From contig VBAK01000168.1 in assembly GCA_005882275.1 (NCBI GenBank), forward strand, positions 1 to 46,829: a stretch of 46,829 bases of DNA, in the 5' to 3' direction. A program made the position numbers and the translations under genes. Each line of letters opens with the position of its first letter. Positions within the stretch are counted from its first letter, which is position 1. The DNA is from Candidatus Segetimicrobium genomatis (lineage in GTDB: Bacteria; Sysuimicrobiota; Sysuimicrobiia; Sysuimicrobiales; Segetimicrobiaceae). Under the pieces are notes generated by a model, which was not told where the DNA came from, did not search any database, and was given only the letters and a program-made list of their open reading frames with translations. Below, in pieces: positions 1 through 8,664 of the stretch.

Positions 1-2
1 TC

Positions 3-1169
3 GCCGGGGAAGGATTCGACGCGCGTGTCGTGACCGGGCGGGGCGGTCCGGTCGGGCGGGGGGTGCGCTTCCACCGCCTCCCCCGCCTCGACTCCCGGCA
101 CCGCCGCGTGCTCGCCGTGACCCGCGAACTCGAGGCGGGACGCGTCACGCCCGCATTCCACGGCCTGGTGGCGCAGATTCGAGAGGACCTCCGCCCCGAG
201 CTCGAGGGCGTGGATGTCTGCATCGTGCACAACGCGCTCGTGCTGCACAAGAACCTCGCGCTGACCGCCGCCCTCCACCAGCTCGCCCCCCGGGGCTCCA
301 CGCGCTTCGTGGCATGGTGCCACGATCTCGCCTGGACGAACCCGCAGGACCGCCCGCGCCTCCACCCGGGCGCCCCCTGGAGCCTGCTCCGCACGGCCAT
401 CCCCGGCGTCACGTATGTGGCGGTGTCCACCGACGTCCGGAGGGAGCTCGCCGCGCTGCTCGGCATGCCCAGGGCGCAGATCGAGCTCGTCCCCAACGGC
501 GTGGACCCCGCGGCGTTCCTCCGCCTGACCCCCACCGGCCGGTGGCTGGCGGCGGCGCTGCGGCTCTGGGAGCAGCAGGTCGTCCTGCTCCTTCCGGTCC
601 GGATCACCCGCCGCAAGCAGATCGAGTATGCGCTCCACGTGGTCGCCGAACTGGTCCGCCGGGAGCTCGCCGTCCGGCTGCTGATCACCGGCCCCCCGGG
701 CGCCCACACCCCCGGAAACCGGCAGTACCTCGATGAGCTCCGGGGACTGCGCCACCGCCTCGGACTGGACGACCAGGTGGTGTTCTGCGCGGACCTGCCC
801 GGGCCGCGGGGCCGGCGCCTGAGGCTGTCCGACCGCATCGTGGCCGACCTCTACCTGCTGGCGGACGCGCTCATCCTCCCCAGCCGCCGGGAGGGATTCG
901 GACTTCCGCTGCTGGAGGCGGCGCTGGCCAGGCTCCCGGCATGGACGAGCGACCTTCCCCCGCTGCGCGAGGTCGGCGGCGATGCGATCCACACGTTTGA
1001 CCTCGCCGACCCGCCGGCCGCGGTAGCGCTCAGGCTGATCCATACGTTAATGGAAGAGAGGGGGTACCGCCTCCGCCGGCGAGTCCTCGCCTCGTACACC
1101 TGGGAGGGTATCATGCGCGAGCGGATCGTCCCCCTGCTCACCCGGCTCGCCGCCGTGGCGCCCCCATGA
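3..1169 (+). CDS. GT4-family glycosyltransferase, 5' end outside window
   Basis: The reading frame is open from base 3 and the residues before the first GTG (base 30), ending in DARVVTG, look like the inner part of a GT-B N-terminal domain, so the true start lies left of the window. Visible are VPNGVDP near codon 163, a typical end of the N-terminal domain, and EGFGLPLLE near codon 297, the E-X7-E nucleotide-sugar motif of GT4 enzymes. It should transfer a sugar from an NDP-sugar in the cytoplasm. The stop overlaps the gpgS start by 4 bp (ATGA), implying translational coupling. By family knowledge GT4 enzymes next to gpgS include mannosylglucosyl-3-phosphoglycerate synthase, but donor and acceptor cannot be read here. 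Other GT4 roles (polysaccharide, glucan) are equally open. Confidence 0.85.
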   Translation, partial: AGEGFDARVVTGRGGPVGRGVRFHRLPRLDSRHRRVLAVTRELEAGRVTPAFHGLVAQIREDLRPELEGVDVCIVHNALVLHKNLALTAALHQLAPRGSTRFVAWCHDLAWTNPQDRPRLHPGAPWSLLRTAIPGVTYVAVSTDVRRELAALLGMPRAQIELVPNGVDPAAFLRLTPTGRWLAAALRLWEQQVVLLLPVRITRRKQIEYALHVVAELVRRELAVRLLITGPPGAHTPGNRQYLDELRGLRHRLGLDDQVVFCADLPGPRGRRLRLSDRIVADLYLLADALILPSRREGFGLPLLEAALARLPAWTSDLPPLREVGGDAIHTFDLADPPAAVALRLIHTLMEERGYRLRRRVLASYTWEGIMRERIVPLLTRLAAVAPP

Positions 1170-2233
1170 CCGCCCCGTCATCCGGCCCTCTCCATCCTGC
1201 GCGACCCGGCTCCGCGCCGGCGTGGCCGGCGGCCGCCTCCGATGCGTGGTTCAGCGGCCACACCTTCGACGCCGAGGAATTCGGCGATCTGGACGCCCTG
1301 CTGGCGCTCAAACGGGCCCGGGGCGTCACGATCAGCCTCGGCCTGCCCGCGCTCAACGAGCAGCCGACGATCGGCCGCGAGATCCAGATCCTCCGGCGCG
1401 CGCTGATCGACGAGGTGCCGTTCCTCGACGAGATCGTCGTGATCGACAGCGGATCGGTGGACGGCACGGCCGAGGTCGCGCGCCGGCTCGGCGTCCCCAC
1501 CTACCACCACGCCGAGATCCTTCCCGGCGAGGGCGCCTTCACCGGCAAGGGCGAATCCCTTTGGAAGAGCCTCCACGTCCTCCGCGGCGACCTCGTCGCC
1601 TGGGTGGACACCGACATCCGGAACATCCACCCCAGGTTCGTCTACGGCCTGATCGGACCGCTGCTGCGCGAGCCCGGGATCGGCTACGTCAAGGGGTTCT
1701 ACCGGCGTCCCCTCCGGCTGCGCGGCCGCCGGGCCGAGTCGGGCGGCGGGCGGGTGACCGAGCTCACCGCGCGGCCGCTGCTCAACCTGTTTTTCCCCGA
1801 GCTCGGCGGCGTGATCCAGCCCCTGGCCGGCGAGTACGCCGGGCGGCGGGAGATCCTCGAGCAACTGCCGTTTTTCACCGGGTACGGGGTCGAGATCGGC
1901 CTCCTCATCGACGTCCTCAGGCGCTTCGGGCTCGACCAGATCGGGCAGGTCAATCTGGGGTCGCGCCTGCACCGCAACCGGGACCTCACCCCGCTGTCCG
2001 TCATGGCGTTCGCGATCGCCCAGGTGGTGATGACCCGCGTGGGCGAGCGGATCCGCGCGCCCCTCGGCGCGTGGATGAACACGGCCATCAAACTCGTCAG
2101 CCCGGGCGCCCTCTCCCTCGAGGTCCGGGAGGTCCGCGAGCGCGAGCGGCCGCCGATCGTGACGGTCCCCGAGTACCGGCGCCGGCGGGCGCTGGTCGGA
2201 GCCGCCGGGCGTGCGGCGACCGGCGCCCGCTGA
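1166..2233 (+). CDS. gpgS: Glucosyl-3-phosphoglycerate synthase (GT2/GT81-like)
   Basis: This 355-residue GT-A enzyme should transfer glucose from NDP-glucose to 3-phosphoglycerate, giving glucosyl-3-phosphoglycerate, the precursor of the compatible solute glucosylglycerate. Diagnostic segments are LPALNEQ near residue 59, DSGSVDG near 93, the metal-binding DXD in WVDTD near 145, GYGVEIGLL near 239 and HRNRD near 268, all arranged as in mycobacterial GpgS. The ATG overlaps the stop of the preceding GT4 gene by 4 bp. No glucosyl-3-phosphoglycerate phosphatase is present in the window; it may lie to the left. The downstream MscS channel and glgC suggest an osmoadaptation and glucan context. Confidence 0.93.
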   Translation: MTAPSSGPLHPARPGSAPAWPAAASDAWFSGHTFDAEEFGDLDALLALKRARGVTISLGLPALNEQPTIGREIQILRRALIDEVPFLDEIVVIDSGSVDGTAEVARRLGVPTYHHAEILPGEGAFTGKGESLWKSLHVLRGDLVAWVDTDIRNIHPRFVYGLIGPLLREPGIGYVKGFYRRPLRLRGRRAESGGGRVTELTARPLLNLFFPELGGVIQPLAGEYAGRREILEQLPFFTGYGVEIGLLIDVLRRFGLDQIGQVNLGSRLHRNRDLTPLSVMAFAIAQVVMTRVGERIRAPLGAWMNTAIKLVSPGALSLEVREVRERERPPIVTVPEYRRRRALVGAAGRAATGAR

Positions 2234-2268
2234 CCCCGGCGTTCCGCCGGCCGGGGGGGCGCGCTGAC

Positions 2269-3117
2269 ATGGACCCGCTCGAGCCCCTGCGACGGGTCGT
2301 CGGGGACGTCACCGATCCGCAGTTCGTCGCGCGCGGCATCGAGACGCTGATCTGGCTCGCGATCATCGCGCTCGCGGCCTGGGCGGCGCTCCGCATTACC
2401 CACGCCCTCCTTCGCCATCCATCCGCCTGGCGCGCCGCGGAGCCGTCCGGCCGGGTCACGCCCATCCTCGAGGGGCTCCTCCGGTACGCCATCATCTTCA
2501 CGGCGCTCATCCTGATGCTCGACGTCGTGCACGTCAACGTCGCGCCCGTGCTCGCGAGCGCCACGGTGCTCGGCCTGACGCTCGGGTTCGGCGCGCAGTA
2601 CCTCATCCGGGACCTCCTCGCGGGCTTCTTCCTCATCACCGAGGGCACCATTCAGACCGGCGATGTCGTCCGGGTCGTCGGCAACATCGGCACCACCGAC
2701 CTCGGCACCGTCGAGCGGGTCGCGCTCAGAGCCCTCCGCATCCGCAAGGTCACCGGGGAGCTCCTGACGGTCCCCCACGGCTCCATCATGTGGATCGGCA
2801 ACCTGAGCCGGGACTACGCCCGGGCGATCGTGCAGATCCCGATCCGCTACGGAGCGAACGTGAGCGCGGCGCTCGACGGGCTCCGCGAGGCGGCGCAGGC
2901 GTGGGCCGCCGCCCATGCCGGCGACGCGCCGGCCGAGTCCAAGGTCGACGGCATCGCCGACCTGCGCGACGGCGTCATCGTGCTGCAGTGCTCGGTCCTC
3001 GTCGCCCCCGGGCGTGAGCACGACGCCGCGGCGGACCTCCGGCGCAACATCCTCGAGGCTCTGGCCCGCCGCGGCGTCATTCCGGCGCTCGGGCCCCCGT
3101 CGGCGCCGTCCGCGTGA
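2269..3117 (+). CDS. MscS-family mechanosensitive channel
   Basis: A 282-residue protein with three predicted membrane segments at about residues 24-44, 64-84 and 88-112. The third carries the Gly/Ala-rich pore helix typical of MscS (GLTLGFGAQ) followed by RDLLAGFF, then a beta domain beginning TGDVVRVVG and an alpha/beta C-terminal domain. It would open under membrane tension to release solutes at hypo-osmotic shock. The ATG at 2269 is chosen because translation starts just before the first membrane segment and 35 bp after gpgS; in-frame codons upstream overlap gpgS in another frame and look non-coding. Its position directly behind gpgS fits control of an osmolyte pool. Length is near E. coli MscS (286). 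Confidence 0.88.
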   Translation: MDPLEPLRRVVGDVTDPQFVARGIETLIWLAIIALAAWAALRITHALLRHPSAWRAAEPSGRVTPILEGLLRYAIIFTALILMLDVVHVNVAPVLASATVLGLTLGFGAQYLIRDLLAGFFLITEGTIQTGDVVRVVGNIGTTDLGTVERVALRALRIRKVTGELLTVPHGSIMWIGNLSRDYARAIVQIPIRYGANVSAALDGLREAAQAWAAAHAGDAPAESKVDGIADLRDGVIVLQCSVLVAPGREHDAAADLRRNILEALARRGVIPALGPPSAPSA

Positions 3118-3133
3118 CCCCAGCGCCTTAAGG

Positions 3134-3139
3134 TACAAT
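3134..3139 (+). promoter_or_regulatory. Candidate -10 box of a leaderless promoter
   Basis: TACAAT lies 6 nt before the GTG of the GH57 branching enzyme, so a transcript starting 7 nt downstream would begin at the start codon. There is no Shine-Dalgarno-like sequence upstream of that GTG except a weak AGGA. No good -35 hexamer is visible at 16-18 bp. The arrangement matches the stronger leaderless promoter seen at 15596-15624. Confidence 0.35.
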
Positions 3140-3145
3140 AGGACC

Positions 3146-4873
3146 GTGACCCAGCCTGTCGGCCACCTGATCGTCACGCTGCACACCCATCTCCCGTTCG
3201 TGCTGAACCACGGCCGCTGGCCGTTCGGCAGCGATTGGCTGTCCGAGGCCACGGTGGAGTGCTACCTTCCGCTCCTCCGGACGTTGACGCGGCTCGCGGA
3301 TGACGAAGACATCACCCCGACGGTCACCATCAACCTCTCGCCGATCCTCTGCGAGCAGATGGCCAACGCCGGGTTCCAGGAAGAGGTCCAGGGCTTTCTC
3401 CAGCAGCGCCTGGAGGCGTGCCGGGAGAACCGCCGGCACTTCGCGGACACCGGCGAGGCGCAGATGATCGCCCTGTGCGACTACTGGCAGAAGTTCTACG
3501 AAGATACCCGGGCCCAGTTCGAGTCGCTGGACGGCAATCTCCTCGGCGCCTTCCGGCGTCTCGCGGACCGCGACGCGATCGAGTTGATCACCTGCGCGGC
3601 CACCCACGGGTACCTTCCGCTCTTGAGCCGGGACGAAAGCCTGGACCTGCAGGTGCGGGTGGCGGTCGCGACGCACGCCCGCCACTTCGGGCGGCCGCCC
3701 CGCGGGATCTGGCTCCCCGAATGCGCCTACCGTCCCCGGTACGAGTGGACGCCGCCCGTGGGCCCGAAGAGCGGCAAGGTCCGCTATCGCCGCCGCGGCG
3801 TGGAGGAGTTCCTGGCCGACCACGGGGTCGCCTACTTCTTCACGGACACCCACCTCGTCCGCGGCGGCCGGGGCGTCTCCGCGTACCGCGAGTATTTCCC
3901 CAGCCTCCGCACCGTCCTGGGCCCCGAGCCGCACAACTTCTACCGGCGCGGGGAGCGGTCGCCCTACACCACCTACCGGGTCGCCTCTCGGGGCGGCGCC
4001 GGCCAGGCGGCCGCGTTCGTGCGCGACCCCGAGACCACCCTGCAGGTCTGGAGCCGGGACATCGGCTACCCGGGCGACGAGTGGTACCTGGACTTCCATA
4101 AGACCCATTTCCCCGGCGGCCTGCGCTTCTGGCGGGTCACCCACCCGAAGAGCGACCTGGCCGACAAGCAGGTCTACGTCCCCGAGCGGGCCCTGGAGCG
4201 CACCCGCGCGCACGCGGAGCACTATGCCGGAATGGTCCGGGCGATCTTGAGCCGGAGCGCCAAGGAGAACGGGACGCCCGGGGTGCTGTGCAGCCCGTTT
4301 GACACCGAACTCTTCGGCCACTGGTGGTACGAAGGCCCGCGGTGGCTGGCCCAGGTCTTTGCCCGCCTCGCGCCGGAGGAGGTCGCCCCGATCACCGCCG
4401 GCCGGTATCTCGACGCGCATCCTCCGCGTGAGTCGATCACGCTCCTCGAGGGATCCTGGGGCGAGGGAGGAGACCACCGCGTCTGGATGAACAAGGACAC
4501 CGAATGGACCTGGGAGAAAATCTACCAGGCCGAGGACGACTTCTGGACCTTCGTCGCCGCCGGCGGGTGGCGGCGCGCGCCCCTGCTGCGCCGGATCGTC
4601 GAGCAGATGGGGCGGGCCCTGCTCCTGGCTGAAGCCTCGGACTGGCAGTTCCTCATCACCACATGGTCCGCCCGCAACTACGCGGAGACGCGGTTCACCG
4701 AGCACACCGCCGACCTGACCCGTCTCCTGGACCTGGCCAGGCGGGTGGCGGGCGGCGGGGCGCCGTCGTGGGAGGACGAAGAGTACCTCAAGACCAAAGA
4801 AGCGCAGGACTTCTGCTTCCCGGACCTGGCCGGACACCTCGAGGCGGCGGCGCAGCGGACCCACCCCGGGTGA
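3146..4873 (+). CDS. GH57 1,4-alpha-glucan branching enzyme (DUF1957 type)
   Basis: A 575-residue GH57 enzyme, predicted to introduce alpha-1,6 branches into alpha-1,4-glucan in the cytoplasm. HTHLPF at residues 13-18 opens the (beta/alpha)7 barrel. WLPECAYRP near residue 189 contains the expected nucleophile glutamate, and SPFDTELFGHWW near residue 382 the expected acid/base aspartate. A Trp-rich helical C-terminal part follows (TEWTWEKIY, SDWQFLITTWSA), as in the Thermus and Thermococcus enzymes, which are of comparable length (about 520-560). The GTG at 3146 is chosen because HLIVTLHTHLPF must lie at the N-terminus. glgC follows after 4 bp, so the two are surely co-translated. No glycogen synthase is in the window. 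Amylopullulanase activity is a less likely alternative. Confidence 0.88.
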   Translation: MTQPVGHLIVTLHTHLPFVLNHGRWPFGSDWLSEATVECYLPLLRTLTRLADDEDITPTVTINLSPILCEQMANAGFQEEVQGFLQQRLEACRENRRHFADTGEAQMIALCDYWQKFYEDTRAQFESLDGNLLGAFRRLADRDAIELITCAATHGYLPLLSRDESLDLQVRVAVATHARHFGRPPRGIWLPECAYRPRYEWTPPVGPKSGKVRYRRRGVEEFLADHGVAYFFTDTHLVRGGRGVSAYREYFPSLRTVLGPEPHNFYRRGERSPYTTYRVASRGGAGQAAAFVRDPETTLQVWSRDIGYPGDEWYLDFHKTHFPGGLRFWRVTHPKSDLADKQVYVPERALERTRAHAEHYAGMVRAILSRSAKENGTPGVLCSPFDTELFGHWWYEGPRWLAQVFARLAPEEVAPITAGRYLDAHPPRESITLLEGSWGEGGDHRVWMNKDTEWTWEKIYQAEDDFWTFVAAGGWRRAPLLRRIVEQMGRALLLAEASDWQFLITTWSARNYAETRFTEHTADLTRLLDLARRVAGGGAPSWEDEEYLKTKEAQDFCFPDLAGHLEAAAQRTHPG

Positions 4874-4877
4874 CCGC

Positions 4878-6125
4878 GTGACGCTCCCCCGCATCCTCGG
4901 CCTCATCCTGGCGGGCGGCAGAGGCGAGCGGCTCTTTCCGCTGACGACGGAGCGCAGCAAGCCCGCCGTGCCGTTCGGCAGCAAGTACCGGATCGCCGAC
5001 TTCGTGCTCAGCAACTTCATCAACTCCCAGATCTACTCGCTCTACATCCTGGTCCAGTACAAGTCGCAGTCGCTGATCGACCACATCCGCCGCGGCTGGC
5101 GGATCGGCGGGCTCGTGGACAGCCAGTTCATCATCACGGTCCCCCCGCAGATGCGGTGGGGGGAATCGTGGTACCGGGGCACCGCGGACGCGGTGTTTCA
5201 GAACCTCAACCTGATCCGCGACGTGGACCCCGACCTCGTCGCCATCTTCGGCGCCGACCACGTCTACCGGATGGACCTGCAGCAGATCGTCCAGGCGCAC
5301 CTGGACCGCCGCGCCGACGTCTCCGTGGCCGCCCTCCCGGTGCCGATCGAGCAGGCCTCCGGGTTTGGGATCATGGAGGCCGAGACGGACGGCCGGATCA
5401 TCGGCTGGGAGGAGAAACCCTTGCGGCCGCGCCCGATGCCCGGCGACCCGAGCCGGGCGCTGTCCTCGATGGGCAACTACATCTTCACCGCGGACGTGCT
5501 GGTCGACGCCCTGGTCGAGGACGCGCGCCGGAGCACCGACCACGACTTCGGCCGCACGATCATCCCCGAACTCTACCCGTACGCGCGGGTCTTCGCCTAC
5601 GATTTCACGCAGAACGAGATCCCGGGGTCCCACGCCACCGAGGAGCGGGCCTACTGGCGGGACGTGGGGACGATCGAAGCGTACTGGCGGGCCAACATGG
5701 ACCTGCTCGGCCCCACGCCCGCGCTGGACCTGGACAATCCCCGGTGGCCGATCCTGGCCTCGCCGTTTGCCGGGCCGGCCGCGCGGATCCTGGGGGGGAC
5801 GGTCGAAGACGTCCTGATCGGGGAGGGCTCCGTCATCCACGGCGGCACGGTCCGCCACTCCATCCTGGGGCGGGGCGTCCGGGTCGAGCGGGGGGTCACG
5901 ATCGAGCACAGCATCATCATGGACAACACGATCGTCGGCCGCGGCGCCGGGATTCGCCGGGCGATCGTCGACCGGTTCAACGTGGTTGCGCCTGGCGCCG
6001 TGATCGGCGAGGGCGCGGAGGCGCCGCCCGAGAACGGGATCGTCGATCCCTCGGGCATCACCGTCCTGGCGCGCGGCGCCACCCGGGTCCGAGGGGCGAC
6101 GCCCACCACGCCGGCGCTGCCCTGA
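4878..6125 (+). CDS. glgC: Glucose-1-phosphate adenylyltransferase
   Basis: ADP-glucose pyrophosphorylase, 415 residues, making ADP-glucose from ATP and glucose-1-phosphate, the committed step of bacterial glycogen synthesis. The N-terminal nucleotidyltransferase loop is LAGGRGERLFPLT (residues 10-22) followed by KPAVPFG; GADHVYRMD near residue 124 and GFGIMEAE near 161 line the active site, with EKPLRPRP near 178. The C-terminal third (about 290-400) is a hexapeptide left-handed beta helix. GTG start at 4878, 4 bp after the branching enzyme stop. ADP-glucose could also serve GpgS as donor; this is inference. Family enzymes are allosterically regulated, but effector specificity cannot be read here. 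Confidence 0.95.
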   Translation: MTLPRILGLILAGGRGERLFPLTTERSKPAVPFGSKYRIADFVLSNFINSQIYSLYILVQYKSQSLIDHIRRGWRIGGLVDSQFIITVPPQMRWGESWYRGTADAVFQNLNLIRDVDPDLVAIFGADHVYRMDLQQIVQAHLDRRADVSVAALPVPIEQASGFGIMEAETDGRIIGWEEKPLRPRPMPGDPSRALSSMGNYIFTADVLVDALVEDARRSTDHDFGRTIIPELYPYARVFAYDFTQNEIPGSHATEERAYWRDVGTIEAYWRANMDLLGPTPALDLDNPRWPILASPFAGPAARILGGTVEDVLIGEGSVIHGGTVRHSILGRGVRVERGVTIEHSIIMDNTIVGRGAGIRRAIVDRFNVVAPGAVIGEGAEAPPENGIVDPSGITVLARGATRVRGATPTTPALP

Positions 6126-6148
6126 CTGCGCGGCCGCCCAGTGATCCC

Positions 6149-8620
6149 ATGACCCCACCGGACCGGTTCGTCTGCATCCACGGGCACTTCTACCAGCCCC
6201 CCCGGGAGAACCCGTGGCTCGAGGAGGTCGAGGTTCAGGACTCCGCCCGGCCCTACCACGATTGGAACGCGCGCGTGACCGCGGAGTGCTACGCGCCGAA
6301 CGGGGCCTCGCGGCTGCTCGACGCCGAGAAGCGGATCCTGGAAATCAGCAACAACTACAGCCGCATCTCCTTCAACGTCGGCCCCACCCTCCTCGCCTGG
6401 CTCGACGGCGCCGCGCCGGAGACCTACGGGCGGATCATCGAGGCCGACCGCGCGAGCCGGGCCCTGCGGGGCGGGCACGGGAACGCGCTGGCGCAGGCCT
6501 ACAACCATCTGATCCTCCCGCTGGCGGCGCGCCGGGACAAGGAGACGCAGGTGGCGTGGGGGATCGCCGACTTCCGCCGGCGGTTCGGGCGCGACCCGGA
6601 GGGGATGTGGCTCCCCGAAACGGCCGTGGACACCGAGACCCTCGAAGTCCTCGCCGCCCGCGGCATCCGGTTCACGATCCTCGCGCCCCACCAGGCCGCC
6701 CGGGTGCGGCCGCCCGGCGGGCCGCAGTGGATCGACGTCGGGCGGGCCCGCATCGATCCGAGCCGGCCGTACCTCTGCCGGCTGCCGAGCGGGGCGTCGA
6801 TCGCGCTCTTCTTTTACGACGGGCCGATCGCGCGGGCCGTGGCGTTCGAGGGGCTCCTCAACAGCGGGGAGGCATTCGCGAACCGGCTGATCGCGGGATT
6901 CCGCGACGACCGGCGCGGGGCGCAGATCGTCCACATCGCGACGGACGGCGAGACCTACGGGCACCACCACCGGTTCGGCGAGATGGCGCTCACCCACGCC
7001 CTGCGGTTGATCGAAGAGCGGGGCCAGGCCCGGCTCACCAATTACGGGGAGTTCCTCGCGCTGCACCCGCCGGATCACGAGGTCCAGATCCTCGAGCCGA
7101 CCTCCTGGTCGTGCGTGCACGGCGTCGAACGGTGGCGGTCCAACTGCGGCTGCAACATGGGCCGGGGCGGGTGGAACCAGGAGTGGCGCCGGCCGCTCCG
7201 GGACACGCTCGACTGGCTGCGGGACGAGCTCGTCCGCGTCTACGAGGAACAGGCCGGGCGGGACCTGCGGGACCCCTGGGTGGCCCGGGACGCCTACATC
7301 GACGTCATCCTGGACCGCAGCCCCGAGCGCCTCGCGGCGTTCTTTGCCGCCTGGGGCCGCGCGGGGGCGGCCGGGGACCCCCCGCGGGCGCTCCGCCTCC
7401 TCGAGATGCAGCGGCACGCCCTGTTGATGTACACCTCGGATGGATGGTTCTTCGACGAACTCTCGGGGATCGAGACGGTGCAGGTCATCCGGTACGCGGC
7501 GCGCGCGATCCAGCTGGCGGAAACGTTCGGCGCCCGGCTCGAGGACGAGTTCATCAGGCGGCTCGCCGCGGCCAAGAGCAACCTCCCGCGGTGGGGGAGC
7601 GGCGCCGAGGTCTACCGTCGGGCCGTCCGGCCGTCGTCCGTGACGCTTGCCCGGGTGGTCGCGCATTACGCGATCAGCGGGCTCTTCGAACCGGACGAGG
7701 CGGAGGCCCGGCCCGCGAGCTACACGGTCCGCCGCCTCGACGTCCGGCGCGAAGAAAGCGGCGGCCACCGGCTGGCCGCGGGGCTCGTGGCGGTGGCCTC
7801 CCGCGTGACCGAGGAGACGCGGCGGGCCGCGTTCGCGGCGCTGCACCTGGGAGGGACCGACGTCCAATGCGGCGTCCTCATGGATGCCTCGCCCGACTGG
7901 GCCGCGAAGGCGGGGGCGGAGATCGTCGCGTCGTTCCTCGGCAAAGGCCCCAGCGAGGTCGTCCGCGCGCTGGACGAATCCTTCAAGGGCTCCCTGTACA
8001 CGCTGTCCGACCTGTTCACCGAAGCGCGGCGCCGGATCCTCGGGCGCATCACCGAAGAGCGCCTGGCCCGGTTCGACGGCGTGTACCAGAACCTCTACGA
8101 AGAATCGCGTCCCCTCATCGCGTTCATGCGGGAGTCCGAGGTCCCCATCCCGCCCGCGATCCGCATGGCGGCGGAGTACACGCTGATCAAGGAGCTGGTG
8201 GACGCGCTCGGCCGCGCCTCGCGCGAGCCTCTCCCCGACCGCGCCTTCGTGATCGCGCGCGAGCTCGACTCGCTGGACCTCACCGCCCGCGTGGCCGACC
8301 ACGAGCTGCTCCTCCGCCGGGCGGCCGAGACGCGGGCGGACGCGCTCCGGGCGGACCCTCTCGGGCCGGACCTGGACCAGGCGCACCGCCTGCTCGACCT
8401 GGCGGCCGCCCTCGGCATCGCCGTCAACCTCTGGCAGGTCCAAAACGCCTACCACGCCGCGGCGCAGTCGCACCGGGACCTGCTGCGCGAGCGCGCGCAG
8501 GGCGGGCCGGGACCCGCCGCGCCCGCGGAGGCCGGCCGGGTGGCGGAGTTCTGGCGGCTCGGCGAGCGGCTCCACTTCAATCTGGACAGCCTGCGCGCCC
8601 CTGCCCGCGTCCCCGGATAG
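6149..8620 (+). CDS. GH57 family protein with DUF3536 C-terminal region
   Basis: An 823-residue protein. The N-terminal half is a GH57 barrel: HGHFYQPPRENPW at residues 11-23, MWLPETAVD near 152 with the putative nucleophile glutamate, and ATDGETYGHHHRFGEM near 263 where the acid/base aspartate is expected. From about residue 400 the protein is the long helical region known as DUF3536. It probably hydrolyses or transfers alpha-glucan, but no member known to me has a firm assigned reaction, so the substrate is open. The ATG at 6149 begins the protein only 10 residues before the conserved HGHF; an overlapping upstream extension has no family similarity. It follows glgC by 23 bp and is last in the carbohydrate operon. 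Confidence 0.85.
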   Translation: MTPPDRFVCIHGHFYQPPRENPWLEEVEVQDSARPYHDWNARVTAECYAPNGASRLLDAEKRILEISNNYSRISFNVGPTLLAWLDGAAPETYGRIIEADRASRALRGGHGNALAQAYNHLILPLAARRDKETQVAWGIADFRRRFGRDPEGMWLPETAVDTETLEVLAARGIRFTILAPHQAARVRPPGGPQWIDVGRARIDPSRPYLCRLPSGASIALFFYDGPIARAVAFEGLLNSGEAFANRLIAGFRDDRRGAQIVHIATDGETYGHHHRFGEMALTHALRLIEERGQARLTNYGEFLALHPPDHEVQILEPTSWSCVHGVERWRSNCGCNMGRGGWNQEWRRPLRDTLDWLRDELVRVYEEQAGRDLRDPWVARDAYIDVILDRSPERLAAFFAAWGRAGAAGDPPRALRLLEMQRHALLMYTSDGWFFDELSGIETVQVIRYAARAIQLAETFGARLEDEFIRRLAAAKSNLPRWGSGAEVYRRAVRPSSVTLARVVAHYAISGLFEPDEAEARPASYTVRRLDVRREESGGHRLAAGLVAVASRVTEETRRAAFAALHLGGTDVQCGVLMDASPDWAAKAGAEIVASFLGKGPSEVVRALDESFKGSLYTLSDLFTEARRRILGRITEERLARFDGVYQNLYEESRPLIAFMRESEVPIPPAIRMAAEYTLIKELVDALGRASREPLPDRAFVIARELDSLDLTARVADHELLLRRAAETRADALRADPLGPDLDQAHRLLDLAAALGIAVNLWQVQNAYHAAAQSHRDLLRERAQGGPGPAAPAEAGRVAEFWRLGERLHFNLDSLRAPARVPG

Positions 8621-8637
8621 ACGTCCCCCCACCCGTC

Positions 8638-8658
8638 GCCGCCGGACCGGCCGGCGGC
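8638..8658. terminator. GC hairpin between convergent genes
   Basis: Perfect 8-bp inverted repeat (GCCGCCGG and CCGGCGGC) with a 5-nt loop in the 44-bp gap between the stops of the GH57/DUF3536 gene and the beta-propeller gene. It could terminate both transcripts, but no U-tract follows on either strand, so intrinsic termination would be atypical. Confidence 0.4.
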
Positions 8659-8664
8659 CGCGGG

